A stretch of DNA of 38,377 nucleotides, taken from positions 1 through 38,377 of the forward strand of contig NZ_JPMD01000036.1 of NCBI RefSeq assembly GCF_000732635.1, written 5' to 3'. The position numbers and the translations under genes are program-made. The number at the start of each line of letters is the position of its first letter. Position 1 is the first letter of the stretch. This document shows positions 25,700 to 34,238 of the stretch, piece after piece. Origin of the DNA: Clostridium sulfidigenes (GTDB lineage: Bacteria > Bacillota > Clostridia > Clostridiales > Clostridiaceae). Below the pieces are notes generated by a model, which worked only from the letters and a program-made list of their open reading frames with translations, had not been told where the DNA came from and made no database searches.

Positions 25700-26136
25700 C
25701 ATTTAAAAACTATAATTCCAGCTATCATTATGACAACACCGATGCATTCTCGTATTCCATATCCAGCTTCAGTAGAGCCAAACCAACCAAAGTGATTGAT
25801 AAGTGCAGCTGCAATAAGTTGGGCAATAAGAATAGTTGCTACAGCTATAGCCGGACCAAGACTAGACATACCCTTAATTACTGTAAACGTAATAACAGCA
25901 CCCAATACTCCGGCCAAAAGGTAAAGTTTGTTAGCATCTTTTAAATTTCTAAAGGTACCGTCACCTGCAAAGAATAACACTATTAGGGCAGTTATAAGTG
26001 CAATAGCTTGGGTTAATACTGTGGTCTCCCATAGTCCAATTTTTTTTGTGAGTTCTGTATTAAATACACCTTGAACACTCATAGTTACCCCTGCAATTAT
26101 TGAGAAAATTATACCCAACATAAAAACTTTCACCAT
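25690..26136 (-). CDS. YdcZ/DUF606-family (DMT superfamily) membrane protein
   Basis: The 148-residue protein is almost entirely hydrophobic, with about five membrane helices. It starts MLGIIFSIIAGVTMSVQGVFNTEL after a 5-residue lead, which is the DUF606/YdcZ signature. It ends VVIMIAGIIVFKWKG. Members are half-size relatives of EamA drug/metabolite transporters and probably work as dimers; no substrate can be named. The start is uncertain: AAAGG directly abuts ATG 26136, too close to work well, so Met6 at 26121 is a good alternative that also matches where homologues begin. Confidence 0.85.
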   Translation of the reverse strand: MVKVFMLGIIFSIIAGVTMSVQGVFNTELTKKIGLWETTVLTQAIALITALIVLFFAGDGTFRNLKDANKLYLLAGVLGAVITFTVIKGMSSLGPAIAVATILIAQLIAAALINHFGWFGSTEAGYGIRECIGVVIMIAGIIVFKWKG

Positions 26137-26255
26137 CCTTTTAAAGATAGCTTACCCTAATATGGATATAATTATTTAAAAATTTAAGGGGTATATCTTC
26201 GCTTAATCTTATTAACTATAAAGTTAAAATTATAGAAAAGAAATTGTTTTTAATA

Positions 26256-26804
26256 TTAAAACTCTTTTAAATCATAACTTTTAACTAAGGTATCTCGTCT
26301 ATTGTTAAGTTGTTTCCAAATCTCAATTTTATTTATCTTAGTAAAATTAAACAAATCAGTTTTATCTTTATTTTCATCTAAGGTAAATAAGTTATTTGAA
26401 TAAGCCTTTCTAATTGCATTGTTAGCATTAGAAATAGGCATGTTAAAATAGGATAGTGTTGAGAAATCTTTAACACTTATACCATGAGTATTAAACATGT
26501 CAAACATGCTTCTAGATATCTTGTTTATGTATCCTTTATCTTTAACTTTTAAGTTTACGGTATTAGATGTATCGTTGATGAAAATGTCATTATCAATTCC
26601 AACTTTAAATTTTTTATAAGGAGATAAAATTTTTGAGATTATCTCATCTAATTTATCAAGCTCTGTATTAGAGACAGAACCTAGAGGAATGTACAAATTA
26701 GATATGTTTTTATACAACTTATATTTCTTATTTAAAAATTTTTGGATAGATATAATGTCATCAACAGATTTATCATCCACCAATGCAACTAAATAATATT
26801 TCAT
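26256..26804 (-). CDS. Hypothetical protein, weakly like the 2'-5' RNA ligase (2H) fold
   Basis: I do not recognise this 182-residue protein with confidence. The N-terminal half (KYYLVALVDDKSVDDIISIQKFLNKKY, then LYIPLGSV and ELDKLDEIISKIL) has the strand-helix-strand rhythm of 2'-5' RNA ligase-like phosphoesterases. The two HxT catalytic motifs are not visible: where the first would be expected the sequence reads LYIPL. If it belongs there, it is degenerate. The rest is Lys/Asn-rich without known motifs. There is no signal peptide. GGGAGG precedes the start. It is followed in the same direction by the YdcZ-family gene, 119 bp away. Confidence 0.65.
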   Translation of the reverse strand: MKYYLVALVDDKSVDDIISIQKFLNKKYKLYKNISNLYIPLGSVSNTELDKLDEIISKILSPYKKFKVGIDNDIFINDTSNTVNLKVKDKGYINKISRSMFDMFNTHGISVKDFSTLSYFNMPISNANNAIRKAYSNNLFTLDENKDKTDLFNFTKINKIEIWKQLNNRRDTLVKSYDLKEF

Positions 26805-27144
26805 TTTTTCCTCCCGAATGTAGATTTTTATTATAAAGTATTATATCATTATAAAATACTTTAACGCTACAATTAACAGTATTATAACATATAATAATAG
26901 GTTATAATAGACATATATAGTTAATTATATTTTTACTTTTATATGTATATAAAAATAAAAATTAAAAATTACACTTATAAATTTAAAATTTTTATTAAAA
27001 TATACGAACATTGTGATATAATTATAATTATGAGATTTTAACATTTAAAAATTAGGTTTAATTGACATAGATATAGATAGACATGGAATTAAGTTAACAT
27101 ATGTAAAGTATGGACATTATATAAATAGTGAGGATGATACCTGT
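26805..27144. other. 340-bp divergent intergenic region upstream of murA
   Basis: The region is very AT-rich. An inverted repeat, AAAGTATT...AATACTTT, lies at 26835-26862. TATAAT-type sequences on the minus strand there could be the promoter of the hypothetical gene. On the plus strand TGA-TATAAT at 27014-27022 is a good extended -10 that could serve murA, and a TTGACA at 27062-27067 has no convincing -10 partner. I see no coding sequence or RNA gene in it. Confidence 0.4.
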
Positions 27145-28401
27145 ATGGAAAAATTAGTTATAAATGGAGGCAATCCATTATTTGGAAATGTAAATATTAA
27201 TGGCGCAAAAAATGCAGCTGTAGCAATTTTACCAGCAGCAATTTTAGCATCTAAGGGAGTTTGTACAATAGAGAATGTTCCTAATATAGAAGATATAAAT
27301 TGTTTAGAAATTATTTTAGAATATTTAGGATGTAAGGTAGAATCAAGTTGTAATTCAATAAAAATTGATAGCACAAATATAGTAACAACCAATGCTACAA
27401 TCCCAGAAGTAAGGAATATGAGAGCATCCTATTACTTATTAGGATCATTATTATCTAGATTTAAAAAAGCTAGAGTAGAACTTCCAGGGGGCTGCCCTAT
27501 TGGAGATAGACCAATAGATCAGCATATCAAAGGATTTGAAGCCTTAGGAGCTACAGTTACCATAGAACATGGTGCAGTAAATCTGGTTGCAGAAAAATTA
27601 GTTGGAACAACTATATATTTTGATGTAGTTAGCGTAGGTGCTACTATAAATATCATGCTTGCAGCGGTTCTTGCGGAAGGAACTACAGTTTTAGAGAATG
27701 CAGCAAAAGAACCACATGTAGTAGACGTGGCCAACTTCTTAAATACTATGGGGGCAAATGTAAAAGGTGCTGGAACAGATGTAATAAAGATTACTGGAGT
27801 AGATGAACTTTCAGGATGTAATTATTCAGTTATACCAGATCAAATTGAAGCTGGAACCTTTATGATAGCAACAGCAGCTTGTGGTGGAGATGTTACATTA
27901 AATAATGTAATACCAAAACACTTAGAATCTATTTCAGCAAAGCTTTTGGAAATGGGTGTAGAAGTTGTAGAAGATGAGGATAAAGTTATAGTTAGAAGTG
28001 GAAATAACCTTAAAGGTGTAAATATAAAGACTTTACCATATCCAGGATTTCCAACAGATGTACAACAGCCAATGAGTACTCTTTTAACTATGGCGCAAGG
28101 AAGAAGCATTGTAAATGAAAGTATATATGAATCAAGATTTAAGCATATAGATGAGTTAAAGAAGATGGGTGCAAATGTTAAAATAGAAGGTAGAATAGCT
28201 ATAATAGATGGAGTTAAAAATTTATCTGGAGCTAATGTTAAAGCTACAGATTTAAGAGCAGGTGCAGCTTTAGTTATTGCAGGTCTTTCAGCCCAAGGAA
28301 AAACTGAAGTTGAAGGCATTGAACATATAGATAGAGGATATTTGTATATAGAAGAAAAATTTAAAGCTTTAGGTGCAGATATTAGAAGAGTAAATATATA
28401 A
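27145..28401 (+). CDS. murA: UDP-N-acetylglucosamine 1-carboxyvinyltransferase
   Basis: This enzyme catalyses the first committed step of peptidoglycan synthesis, adding enolpyruvate to UDP-GlcNAc. The 418-residue length is standard. Lys22 (NGAKNAAV) and the catalytic Cys117 in [14 protein letters not shown], the fosfomycin-reactive residue, are present. [16 protein letters not shown] and [13 protein letters not shown] complete the signature. Firmicutes often have two paralogues (MurA and MurZ); I cannot tell which this is. The ribosome site GAGG is rather far from the ATG (about 11 bases). Confidence 0.95.
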   Translation: MEKLVINGGNPLFGNVNINGAKNAAVAILPAAILASKGVCTIENVPNIEDINCLEIILEYLGCKVESSCNSIKIDSTNIVTTNATIPEVRNMRASYYLLGSLLSRFKKARVELPGGCPIGDRPIDQHIKGFEALGATVTIEHGAVNLVAEKLVGTTIYFDVVSVGATINIMLAAVLAEGTTVLENAAKEPHVVDVANFLNTMGANVKGAGTDVIKITGVDELSGCNYSVIPDQIEAGTFMIATAACGGDVTLNNVIPKHLESISAKLLEMGVEVVEDEDKVIVRSGNNLKGVNIKTLPYPGFPTDVQQPMSTLLTMAQGRSIVNESIYESRFKHIDELKKMGANVKIEGRIAIIDGVKNLSGANVKATDLRAGAALVIAGLSAQGKTEVEGIEHIDRGYLYIEEKFKALGADIRRVNI

Positions 28402-28441
28402 GTTTTATATGTATTTTAGATACTAGATTGAGGAGATAATT

Positions 28442-29227
28442 ATGAAATTTTGCCCATTATTTAGTGGTAGCAGTGGGAATAGTATATTTGTATCAGAAAA
28501 CAATAGTAACATTCTAGTGGATGTGGGAATGCCAGGTAAGGCTATCGATAAAGAATTAGGGGACATAGGTATAAATCCTAATTCTATAGATGGTATATTT
28601 ATTACTCATGAACATTCAGATCACATTAAAGGGGCCGGAGTATTTTCAAGGAAATACGATATTCCTATATATGCACCAAGTCTCACCTGGGAAGCCATGG
28701 ATGGGAAGATTGGAAGTATTAAGGAGAAAAATATAAAAATAATTGATGGTAAGTTTACTGAACTTAATGATTTGACCATAGAAAATTTTCCTATACCTCA
28801 CGATGCAGCATGCCCTAGAGGTTATAGAGTACATGGCTCTAAAAAATCATGTTGTATAGCTACTGATTTAGGTCACTTTTCTATAGAAGTAAAAATGGCA
28901 CTAGAAGATAGTGATATGATTTTAATAGAGAGTAATCATGATATAGAAATGGTTAAGTTTGGACCATATCCATATCCATTAAAGCAAAGAATACTAAGTG
29001 CAAAAGGACATTTATCCAATGAAGATTGTGGTAAAGCTATAGTAGATATTTTAAAAGGAAATCATAAAACTATATACTTAGGGCATCTAAGTAAAACAAA
29101 TAATTATCCGGAGCTTGCTTATGAAACTGTAGCAAGTGTATTAAGGGAAAACAATATTAGCGTAGAAAAAGATATAGAATTAAAAATGTGCAATAGAGAT
29201 AGGCGTAGTATATTATCAGAAATATAA
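28442..29227 (+). CDS. walJ: MBL-fold metallohydrolase, WalJ/YycJ family
   Basis: This 261-residue beta-lactamase-fold protein carries THEHSDH (55-61), then IPHDA, TDLGH and LGHLS for the remaining metal ligands. The N-terminal start FCPLFSGSSGNSIFV is the YycJ/WalJ hallmark. In Bacillus and streptococci the gene lies in the walRK operon and affects wall metabolism and DNA-damage phenotypes; 5'-3' exonuclease activity has been reported for family members. Here it follows murA by 40 bp and rlmH lies about 5 kb on, echoing the Bacillus gene order, although walR and walK are not in the window. Confidence 0.9.
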   Translation: MKFCPLFSGSSGNSIFVSENNSNILVDVGMPGKAIDKELGDIGINPNSIDGIFITHEHSDHIKGAGVFSRKYDIPIYAPSLTWEAMDGKIGSIKEKNIKIIDGKFTELNDLTIENFPIPHDAACPRGYRVHGSKKSCCIATDLGHFSIEVKMALEDSDMILIESNHDIEMVKFGPYPYPLKQRILSAKGHLSNEDCGKAIVDILKGNHKTIYLGHLSKTNNYPELAYETVASVLRENNISVEKDIELKMCNRDRRSILSEI

Positions 29228-29230
29228 ACA

Positions 29231-29339
29231 GAGTTCTTAGCTTCTTTGAAGCTCTAGAGATCGTTATCCAGGAACGTAGCCACTCTTTACTCCCACTTTG
29301 AAGAAGATGGTAGTATTAGAGTGGGTAGTCATCGGATAA
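29231..29339 (+). ncRNA. Structured RNA-like element between walJ and the GerMN gene
   Basis: This segment is clearly richer in G+C than the flanks and folds well. A perfect hairpin, AGCTTC-TTT-GAAGCT, lies at 29239-29253. An outer stem pairs TTATCC (29264-29269) with GGATAA (29334-29339). Inside it, CCACTCT (29280-29286) pairs with AGAGTGG (29318-29324) and continues through TACT/AGTA. Internal loops hold AGGAACGTAG and GTAGTCATC. The layout, a closing stem with asymmetric loops, looks like a conserved structured RNA or a dispersed repeat. I cannot match it to a named family; T-box and common riboswitch motifs are absent. It ends 29 bases before the next start codon. Confidence 0.5.
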
Positions 29340-29368
29340 AAAGTTTGGTTAGTAATAGGAGGTGTAGA

Positions 29369-29959
29369 ATGAAAAAGAAGACCTTTAGTTTAGTATTAAC
29401 AATAACAGTAATTGTAATAGCACTAGTTGTAGGCGGAATTTACCTTACAAAAACTATGAGTATAAAGAAAGATAAGGCAAGTATAATAAGTAAAGAGAAA
29501 CTTGAAAATACTAAAGGAGCTACAGAGGATGATGGCTATATTGATATAACTTTATATTTTGGAGGAGATGCTGAAAAGTCCGAACTTATAAAGGAAGAGA
29601 GACTAATTAATAGTGAAGATTTAATAGGTGAGATGATCATGCAAGAACTCATCAAAGGGCCAGCTAAAGTTAGTGAAAAAAGCAAGCCTATTTTACCAAA
29701 GGAAACAAGACTTTTAAGTTTTTCTATTAAGGATGGCATAGCAAATATTAATTTAAGCCCAGAAGCTATGTTTCAAATGTCTGAAGTTCAAGAAGTAACA
29801 ATACTTAAGTCTATATCAAACTCTTTGAGTCAGTTGAAATCTGTGAGTAAAATAATGATTACAGTAAATAATCAAGGTGTTGAAAGTTTAGGTGGAAACT
29901 ATAATATATCAAAACCATTTACCAAGGATGAAATAGTTACTTTAAAAATACAGAAATAA
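29369..29959 (+). CDS. Membrane-anchored GerMN-domain protein
   Basis: The 196-residue protein starts MKKKTFSLVLTITVIVIALVVG, an uncleaved-looking signal anchor without a lipobox Cys. A GerMN (sporulation/spore germination) domain follows over about 50-190, recognisable by DITLYFGGDAEKSELIKEER, LIGEMIMQELIKGP and the final IMITVNNQGVESLGG. GerMN domains occur in GerM and LpqB-like proteins at the cell surface. I chose ATG 29369 because AGGAGGTG lies just before it; an in-frame GTG at 29321 would add 16 residues but falls inside the structured element and has no ribosome site. Confidence 0.85.
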   Translation: MKKKTFSLVLTITVIVIALVVGGIYLTKTMSIKKDKASIISKEKLENTKGATEDDGYIDITLYFGGDAEKSELIKEERLINSEDLIGEMIMQELIKGPAKVSEKSKPILPKETRLLSFSIKDGIANINLSPEAMFQMSEVQEVTILKSISNSLSQLKSVSKIMITVNNQGVESLGGNYNISKPFTKDEIVTLKIQK

Positions 29960-30042
29960 TATATTATTGAAAGATAAATAAAAATTTATTATAATTAATA
30001 AAATAGATAAACAAATTTTGTTATAAAGAAGGAGAAAATAAC

Positions 30043-30540
30043 ATGAGCATATATAGCAATTGGACAAATTATGTTGTAGAGTATGTAAAAGAAAATGGAG
30101 AACCTGCATTTTGGAAAGAGTATGCAAAGGTTGAAAAATCAATATATACAAAAGCCTTAGCAATTGATGGCGGTGTTATTAGTGGAAAGTTCTCTGAACT
30201 AGTTAAAGAATTTGACGTTAATGAAATTTACTTTATGGGATTCTTAGATGGAATAAATGAAAGTATAGATAAAGAATTAGATCTTGAAGCTATAGAAAGT
30301 GATTCAGAAGTTAGCTTCAAAATAGATTATGAAAAACTATACTTCAATATGCTTGATTCTAAAGCAGACTATCTTTATACATTATCACAATGGGATAGAA
30401 TATTCTCACCAGAAAAAAGAAAAGAGATACAAAAAACTTGGAGAGAATCAAAAACAGTAATAAATGAAGTTAAAGTCGGTAGAAATGATGCATGTCCTTG
30501 TGGAAGTGGTAAAAAGTACAAGAAATGTTGCGGAAAGTAA
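30043..30540 (+). CDS. SEC-C metal-binding motif protein
   Basis: The 165-residue acidic protein ends in a perfect SEC-C motif, [20 protein letters not shown], which binds zinc as in the SecA C-terminus. The first 140 residues are helical and not recognised ([23 protein letters not shown]). SEC-C modules in stand-alone proteins are thought to mediate contacts with SecB, ribosomes or partner proteins; the function here is unknown. AGGAGAA precedes the start, and a terminator follows the stop by 12 bases. A second SEC-C gene, map, lies elsewhere in the window. Confidence 0.85.
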   Translation: MSIYSNWTNYVVEYVKENGEPAFWKEYAKVEKSIYTKALAIDGGVISGKFSELVKEFDVNEIYFMGFLDGINESIDKELDLEAIESDSEVSFKIDYEKLYFNMLDSKADYLYTLSQWDRIFSPEKRKEIQKTWRESKTVINEVKVGRNDACPCGSGKKYKKCCGK

Positions 30541-30552
30541 TATAAACATTAG

Positions 30553-30585
30553 CCCTAGTGAATTTTTTATTCATTAGGGTTTTTT
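30553..30585 (+). terminator. Rho-independent terminator after the SEC-C gene
   Basis: CCCTAGTGAAT pairs with ATTCATTAGGG (one G-U pair) around a 5-nt loop and is followed by six T. Confidence 0.92.
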
Positions 30586-30664
30586 ATATATGCATTATTG
30601 TAAGATATTCTATAGATGGCTATGATATAATTAATTATATGATAAATTTACAGGGGGATTGTTT

Positions 30665-31306
30665 ATGGATAAAAATATGAAATGGCTAAAGGAAAGTAGG
30701 GTTAATAGTACAATTAATTCACTTAAAAAGAATGGTATGAATGGCTATTTAGTAAATAGTCATGAAGAACTCATTGAGAAAATTAATGAACTTACCAATG
30801 ATGGTGATACAGTAAGTTGTGGTGGTTCAATGAGCCTATTTGAAACTGGAGTTATTGATTATTTAAGAAGTGGAAAATATAATTTCCTAGACAGATATGA
30901 GGATGGGTTAAGTAAGGATGATTTGAAAAAATTATATAGAAACACTTTCTCTGCTGACGTATATTTTACTAGTACTAATGCAATTACAGAAAAAGGAGAG
31001 TTATACAATGTAGATGGCAATGGAAATAGGGTAGCAGCTATGTTATATGGGCCAGATAAAGTAATAATCATAGCAGGAGTAAATAAAATTGTAGAGAATA
31101 TTGAAGAAGCCATTAAGAGAAATGAAAGAGTATCAGCACCTGCAAATTGCAAAAGATTAAATAAAGTTACTCCTTGTGTAAAGGTAGGCCATTGTATGGA
31201 TTGTTCAAGTGAAGATAGAATTTGCAATGAATATACTATAATAAGAAGACAGGGAAATGAGGATAGGATACATGTAATTTTCTTGAATGAGGAATTAGGA
31301 TATTAA
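30665..31306 (+). CDS. LUD-domain protein (LutC/YkgG-like, DUF162)
   Basis: The 213-residue protein matches the LUD family over its whole length: SCGGSMSLFETGVIDYL, the DRYEDGLSKDD segment, ADVYFTSTNAITEKGELYNVDGNGNRVAAMLYGPDKVIIIAGVNKIV, and a C-terminal Cys-rich patch (TPCVKVGHCMDC). LutC-type proteins act in lactate oxidation complexes, but stand-alone clostridial members lacking lutAB neighbours, as here, have no settled role. GGGGGA lies 7 bases before ATG 30665. A TTG codon two codons upstream is not needed. Confidence 0.87.
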   Translation: MDKNMKWLKESRVNSTINSLKKNGMNGYLVNSHEELIEKINELTNDGDTVSCGGSMSLFETGVIDYLRSGKYNFLDRYEDGLSKDDLKKLYRNTFSADVYFTSTNAITEKGELYNVDGNGNRVAAMLYGPDKVIIIAGVNKIVENIEEAIKRNERVSAPANCKRLNKVTPCVKVGHCMDCSSEDRICNEYTIIRRQGNEDRIHVIFLNEELGY

Positions 31307-31608
31307 TTAAAATACGAATATTAGAGTAAGTGCTTTGGCAAAATAAGTTAGTCTAAAATATTTTGCTAAAGCACTTTTTTATAACTATATGAAAAATAAT
31401 GAAAATTAAAGAAAAGTTAAGAGAATGAAAGCTTATCTATCTATATATACTAATAGCATGGTTGAATAAAATGATATTTGAGGTAAAATATTATTAGATA
31501 ATGATTGTTAAATAACAAACGTTGTTACGAGATTATAATTAAATAACTTTTAGAATATAATATAAGAATAAATTTTATTTAGGTGTAAATTATAGGAGGT
31601 CATGTATT
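31307..31608 (+). promoter_or_regulatory. Upstream region of nox with three alternating TTGTTA half-sites
   Basis: After the LUD terminator, TTGTTA (31505-31510), TAACAA (31513-31518) and TTGTTA (31522-31527) alternate in orientation. They make two overlapping inverted repeats with spacers of 2 and 3 bp. TATAAT elements lie at 31534-31539 and 31556-31561, but no good -35 goes with them. TTGTTA/TAACAA are the half-sites of the NADH-sensing repressor Rex, though the standard Rex box has a 6-bp spacer. Redox control of nox is a guess from this. Confidence 0.4.
31328..31382 (+). terminator. Rho-independent terminator after the LUD gene
   Basis: An 18-bp stem, AAGTGCTTTGGCAAAATA with TATTTTGCTAAAGCACTT (one G-U pair), encloses a 13-nt loop and is followed by a T-run. 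Confidence 0.93.
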
Positions 31609-32943
31609 ATGAAAATTGCAGTAATAGGATGTACACACGCAGGAACAGCAGCGGTAGTAAATGCAAAACAACTTTACCCAGATAGTGAGATTACAGTTTA
31701 TGAGAGAAATGATAATATATCTTTCCTTTCTTGTGGAATTGCTTTAAGTGTATCTAATGTAGTAAATGAACCAGAAAAATTATTTTATAATTCCCCAGAA
31801 AATTTAAATAACCTTGGTATAAACATGAGAATGAATTATGATGTAACTGATATTGATATGGATGAAAAAATAATCACAGCTACAAATTTAAAGACTGCCG
31901 ATATAGTAAAAGAAAAATATGATAAATTAATTTTAACCTTGGGATCGTGGCCAATAGTTCCTAATTTTGAAGGAAGAAACCTAAAAAATATATTACTATG
32001 TAAAAATTATAGTCACGCAAAAACAATTATAGAGAAATCAGCTGACGCTAAGAATGTAACAGTTGTTGGAGCTGGATATATAGGAGTAGAACTTGCTGAA
32101 GCCTTTGAAATGAAAGGTAAAAATGTAACCCTAGTTGATGCAGAAGACAGAATAATGAGTAAGTATCTTGATAAAGAATTTACAGAAATAGCGGAGAATG
32201 AATTTAAAAACCGTGGAGTAAAACTAGCTTTAGGTGAAAAAGTTCAAAGGTTTGAAGGAGAAAATGGTATAGTATCTAAGGTAGTAACTGATAAAGGAAG
32301 TCATGAAGCAGATTTAGTAGTACTTTGCATAGGATTTATACCAAGTACAAGTTTAGTAAAAGGGAAATTAGACACTCTTCCAAATGGAGCAATAATAATA
32401 GATGAATATATGAGAACTAGTGTTAAAGATGTATTTGCAGCTGGAGATTGCTGTGTTGTAGAATATAATCCAGCAAGGGATAAGAGATATATTCCTCTTG
32501 CAACTAATGCTGTAAGAATGGGAACCTTAGTTGCTAAAAACTTAGTAAACCCAACTCTTAAGTATATGGGAACCCAAGGCACTTCAGGAATAAAGATATA
32601 TGATAAATGTATAGCATCAACAGGTTTAACAGAAGAGGTTGCTAAGAAAACCACATCTATGGAGATTGACTCAGTAATGGTTAGTGAAAATCATAGACCA
32701 GAATTTATGCCAACCTATAAGGAAGCAATCATAAAGCTTGTTTATGACAAAGCCACAAGAAGAATTCTTGGAGGACAGATTATTTCTGATGAAGATTTAA
32801 CTCAACACATGAATACCCTATCTGTAGTAATTCAAAATAACATGACCATAGAAGAACTGGCAATGACAGATTTCTTTTTCCAACCACATTTTAATAAACC
32901 ATGGAGCTTATTAAATACTGTAGCTCTTAAAGCACTAAAGTAA
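31609..32943 (+). CDS. nox: H2O-forming NADH oxidase (FAD, pyridine nucleotide-disulfide family)
   Basis: The 444-residue protein shows two Rossmann folds: N-terminal IAVIGCTHAGTAA for FAD and VTVVGAGYIGVELAEAF for NADH, plus VFAAGDCC. His10 and the redox-active Cys42 (FLSCGIAL) are at the same positions as in the water-forming NADH oxidases of enterococci and lactobacilli. CoA-disulfide reductases share the fold and the Cys, but the His10/Cys42 pair favours an oxidase. Reducing O2 to water would protect an anaerobe from oxygen. AGGAGGT precedes the ATG. Confidence 0.87.
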   Translation: MKIAVIGCTHAGTAAVVNAKQLYPDSEITVYERNDNISFLSCGIALSVSNVVNEPEKLFYNSPENLNNLGINMRMNYDVTDIDMDEKIITATNLKTADIVKEKYDKLILTLGSWPIVPNFEGRNLKNILLCKNYSHAKTIIEKSADAKNVTVVGAGYIGVELAEAFEMKGKNVTLVDAEDRIMSKYLDKEFTEIAENEFKNRGVKLALGEKVQRFEGENGIVSKVVTDKGSHEADLVVLCIGFIPSTSLVKGKLDTLPNGAIIIDEYMRTSVKDVFAAGDCCVVEYNPARDKRYIPLATNAVRMGTLVAKNLVNPTLKYMGTQGTSGIKIYDKCIASTGLTEEVAKKTTSMEIDSVMVSENHRPEFMPTYKEAIIKLVYDKATRRILGGQIISDEDLTQHMNTLSVVIQNNMTIEELAMTDFFFQPHFNKPWSLLNTVALKALK

Positions 32944-32970
32944 TATATAAGTTATATTATATATAATTTA

Positions 32971-33007
32971 AAAATAACTCATCATAATTAATATGGTGAG
33001 TTATTTT
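32971..33007. terminator. Bidirectional terminator between nox and the phosphatase-like gene
   Basis: AAAATAACTCATCAT pairs with ATGGTGAGTTATTTT (15 bp with one G-U) around a 7-nt loop between converging genes. The T-tract is better on the minus strand (TTATTTTT). Confidence 0.8.
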
Positions 33008-33068
33008 CATAGTAAAATAGATTACTTTGATAAATTTAATAAAAGTAATGAGATAACAGTTAAAGTTT

Positions 33069-33926
33069 CTATGAAATCTGTTTATTAGAGTTAGATTCGC
33101 TGGATTTACAATTATTATAAAAATTATTTAAAAAATTATAAACTTCTCCTGAATAAAATTTATCACTAGTATTTTTATCCATCTTGGACAATAAGACTTG
33201 GCGAGTAATAATATCATTTAGATTAACTTCTTTACAATTTTTCATAATATCGTACATTATCATAAAAGTCGTAGTTCTTTCAAGTCCTTCATTGCCATGG
33301 AAATGAAGCCAACTGCCCTCAGGTTGATTTTTTACAACTTCCATAAAATAATTTACCATAGCCTCTGTAGGTAAATTTTTATATGTTACAGGAATACGAA
33401 TATAAGATAATGAATAAGCTTCAGACTGCTCAGCTTCATTTTGAACCTTTGAAGGTATAATTACATCTTTAAAACCCTCTAAAGCAATAGCTTTATTAAG
33501 TGGAATAGATTTTAATCTAGAGTTTTCATCAGCAATGATTTCATTTACTGTTAAGCCTCTATTTGCATCGTTGTTAGCATTTTGCCAACTTACAGGAATA
33601 CCGTCAATAAATCCATGGGATTCTTCTCTTAAGTCAATAATAGTTATAGGCACATTACCTATAGACTCCTTCATTAAAGGAACTCCAGTTTTAGAAAATT
33701 GACCACTACCAGAAATATTAAGCTTATCAAGACCAGACAAATTTATATTCTCTGAAGGAGTGATTTTATCTGTGCTCTTTCTAAAATATTTTGGTAATTC
33801 AAAAGCAGTTGGAGAATCAACTGTTAACTTTACATCTGGAATAGGAGTAGCATAACATACAACATAATTAAAGGATAGAATTATAGTTAAAAAAGCAAAT
33901 AAATTAATCTTTAAAAATTTTTTCAT
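33069..33926 (-). CDS. Secreted PTP/phytase-like protein lacking catalytic residues
   Basis: The 285-residue protein has a signal peptide (KKFLKINLFAFLTIILSFNYVVCYA) and the fold of cysteine phytases/PTP-like inositol phosphatases: DLREESHGFIDGIPVSW, SYIRIPVT and the P-loop region WLHFHGNEGLERTTTFM. In active enzymes the P-loop is HCxxGxxR[ST]. Here His210, Arg217 and Thr218 remain but the Cys position (211) is Gly, codon GGC. The general acid Asp expected after RIPVT is Tyr182. With both catalytic residues gone, it is probably a pseudophosphatase that may bind phosphorylated ligands outside the cell. The gene is otherwise intact. The start has AGGTGG upstream. Confidence 0.8.
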   Translation of the reverse strand: MKKFLKINLFAFLTIILSFNYVVCYATPIPDVKLTVDSPTAFELPKYFRKSTDKITPSENINLSGLDKLNISGSGQFSKTGVPLMKESIGNVPITIIDLREESHGFIDGIPVSWQNANNDANRGLTVNEIIADENSRLKSIPLNKAIALEGFKDVIIPSKVQNEAEQSEAYSLSYIRIPVTYKNLPTEAMVNYFMEVVKNQPEGSWLHFHGNEGLERTTTFMIMYDIMKNCKEVNLNDIITRQVLLSKMDKNTSDKFYSGEVYNFLNNFYNNCKSSESNSNKQIS

Positions 33927-34238
33927 ATTTAGACACCACCTATATAATATTTAATTAGTATCTATTATAATTTTACCTATGACATTCTAAATTATTCATA
34001 GTAAAATATAGGTATTATTGGTGTAGTGATAGTATATTTTAATGTAAAACTATACAAATAGATTAATATAAAACTATTTAAATATGGAACTATAAAACTA
34101 GAAAAATAGTTAACTATGAAACTATATAACTATATAAATAGTTAACTATTTGTTCTGTTCATGCGGGTTTCAGAGGTTTTACTGCTCAAATAGTATTATG
34201 AACTTATTAGTTAAATTAAAAAATTAGGAGGATGTTTA
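33927..34238. repeat. Divergent intergenic region with AACTAT repeats and a 14-bp direct repeat
   Basis: Between about 34047 and 34150 the motif AACTAT occurs roughly eight times. AAATAGTTAACTAT appears twice, at 34104-34117 and 34136-34149, each centred on the palindrome GTTAAC; the second lies in the longer palindrome AAATAGTTAACTATTT. Just downstream a less AT-rich patch is bounded by GTTCAT (34157-34162) and ATGAAC (34198-34203). The region separates the secreted phosphatase-like gene from rlmH and could hold operators for either. Confidence 0.5.

Noticed and set aside
29228..29340. T-box, SAM or other named riboswitch in the structured element
   Set aside because: No T-box AGGGTGGNACCGCG motif or other diagnostic core is visible.
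29321..29368. Longer start (GTG 29321) for the GerMN protein
   Set aside because: It has no ribosome site and lies in the folded element; ATG 29369 directly follows AGGAGGTG and begins a normal signal anchor.
30659..30664. TTG start for the LUD protein
   Set aside because: It would sit almost on top of GGGGGA; ATG 30665 has correct spacing.
31505..31527. Canonical Rex box upstream of nox
   Set aside because: Half-sites match, but spacers of 2-3 bp differ from the 6 bp of TTGTTAA-N4-TTAACAA, so it is reported only as a candidate.
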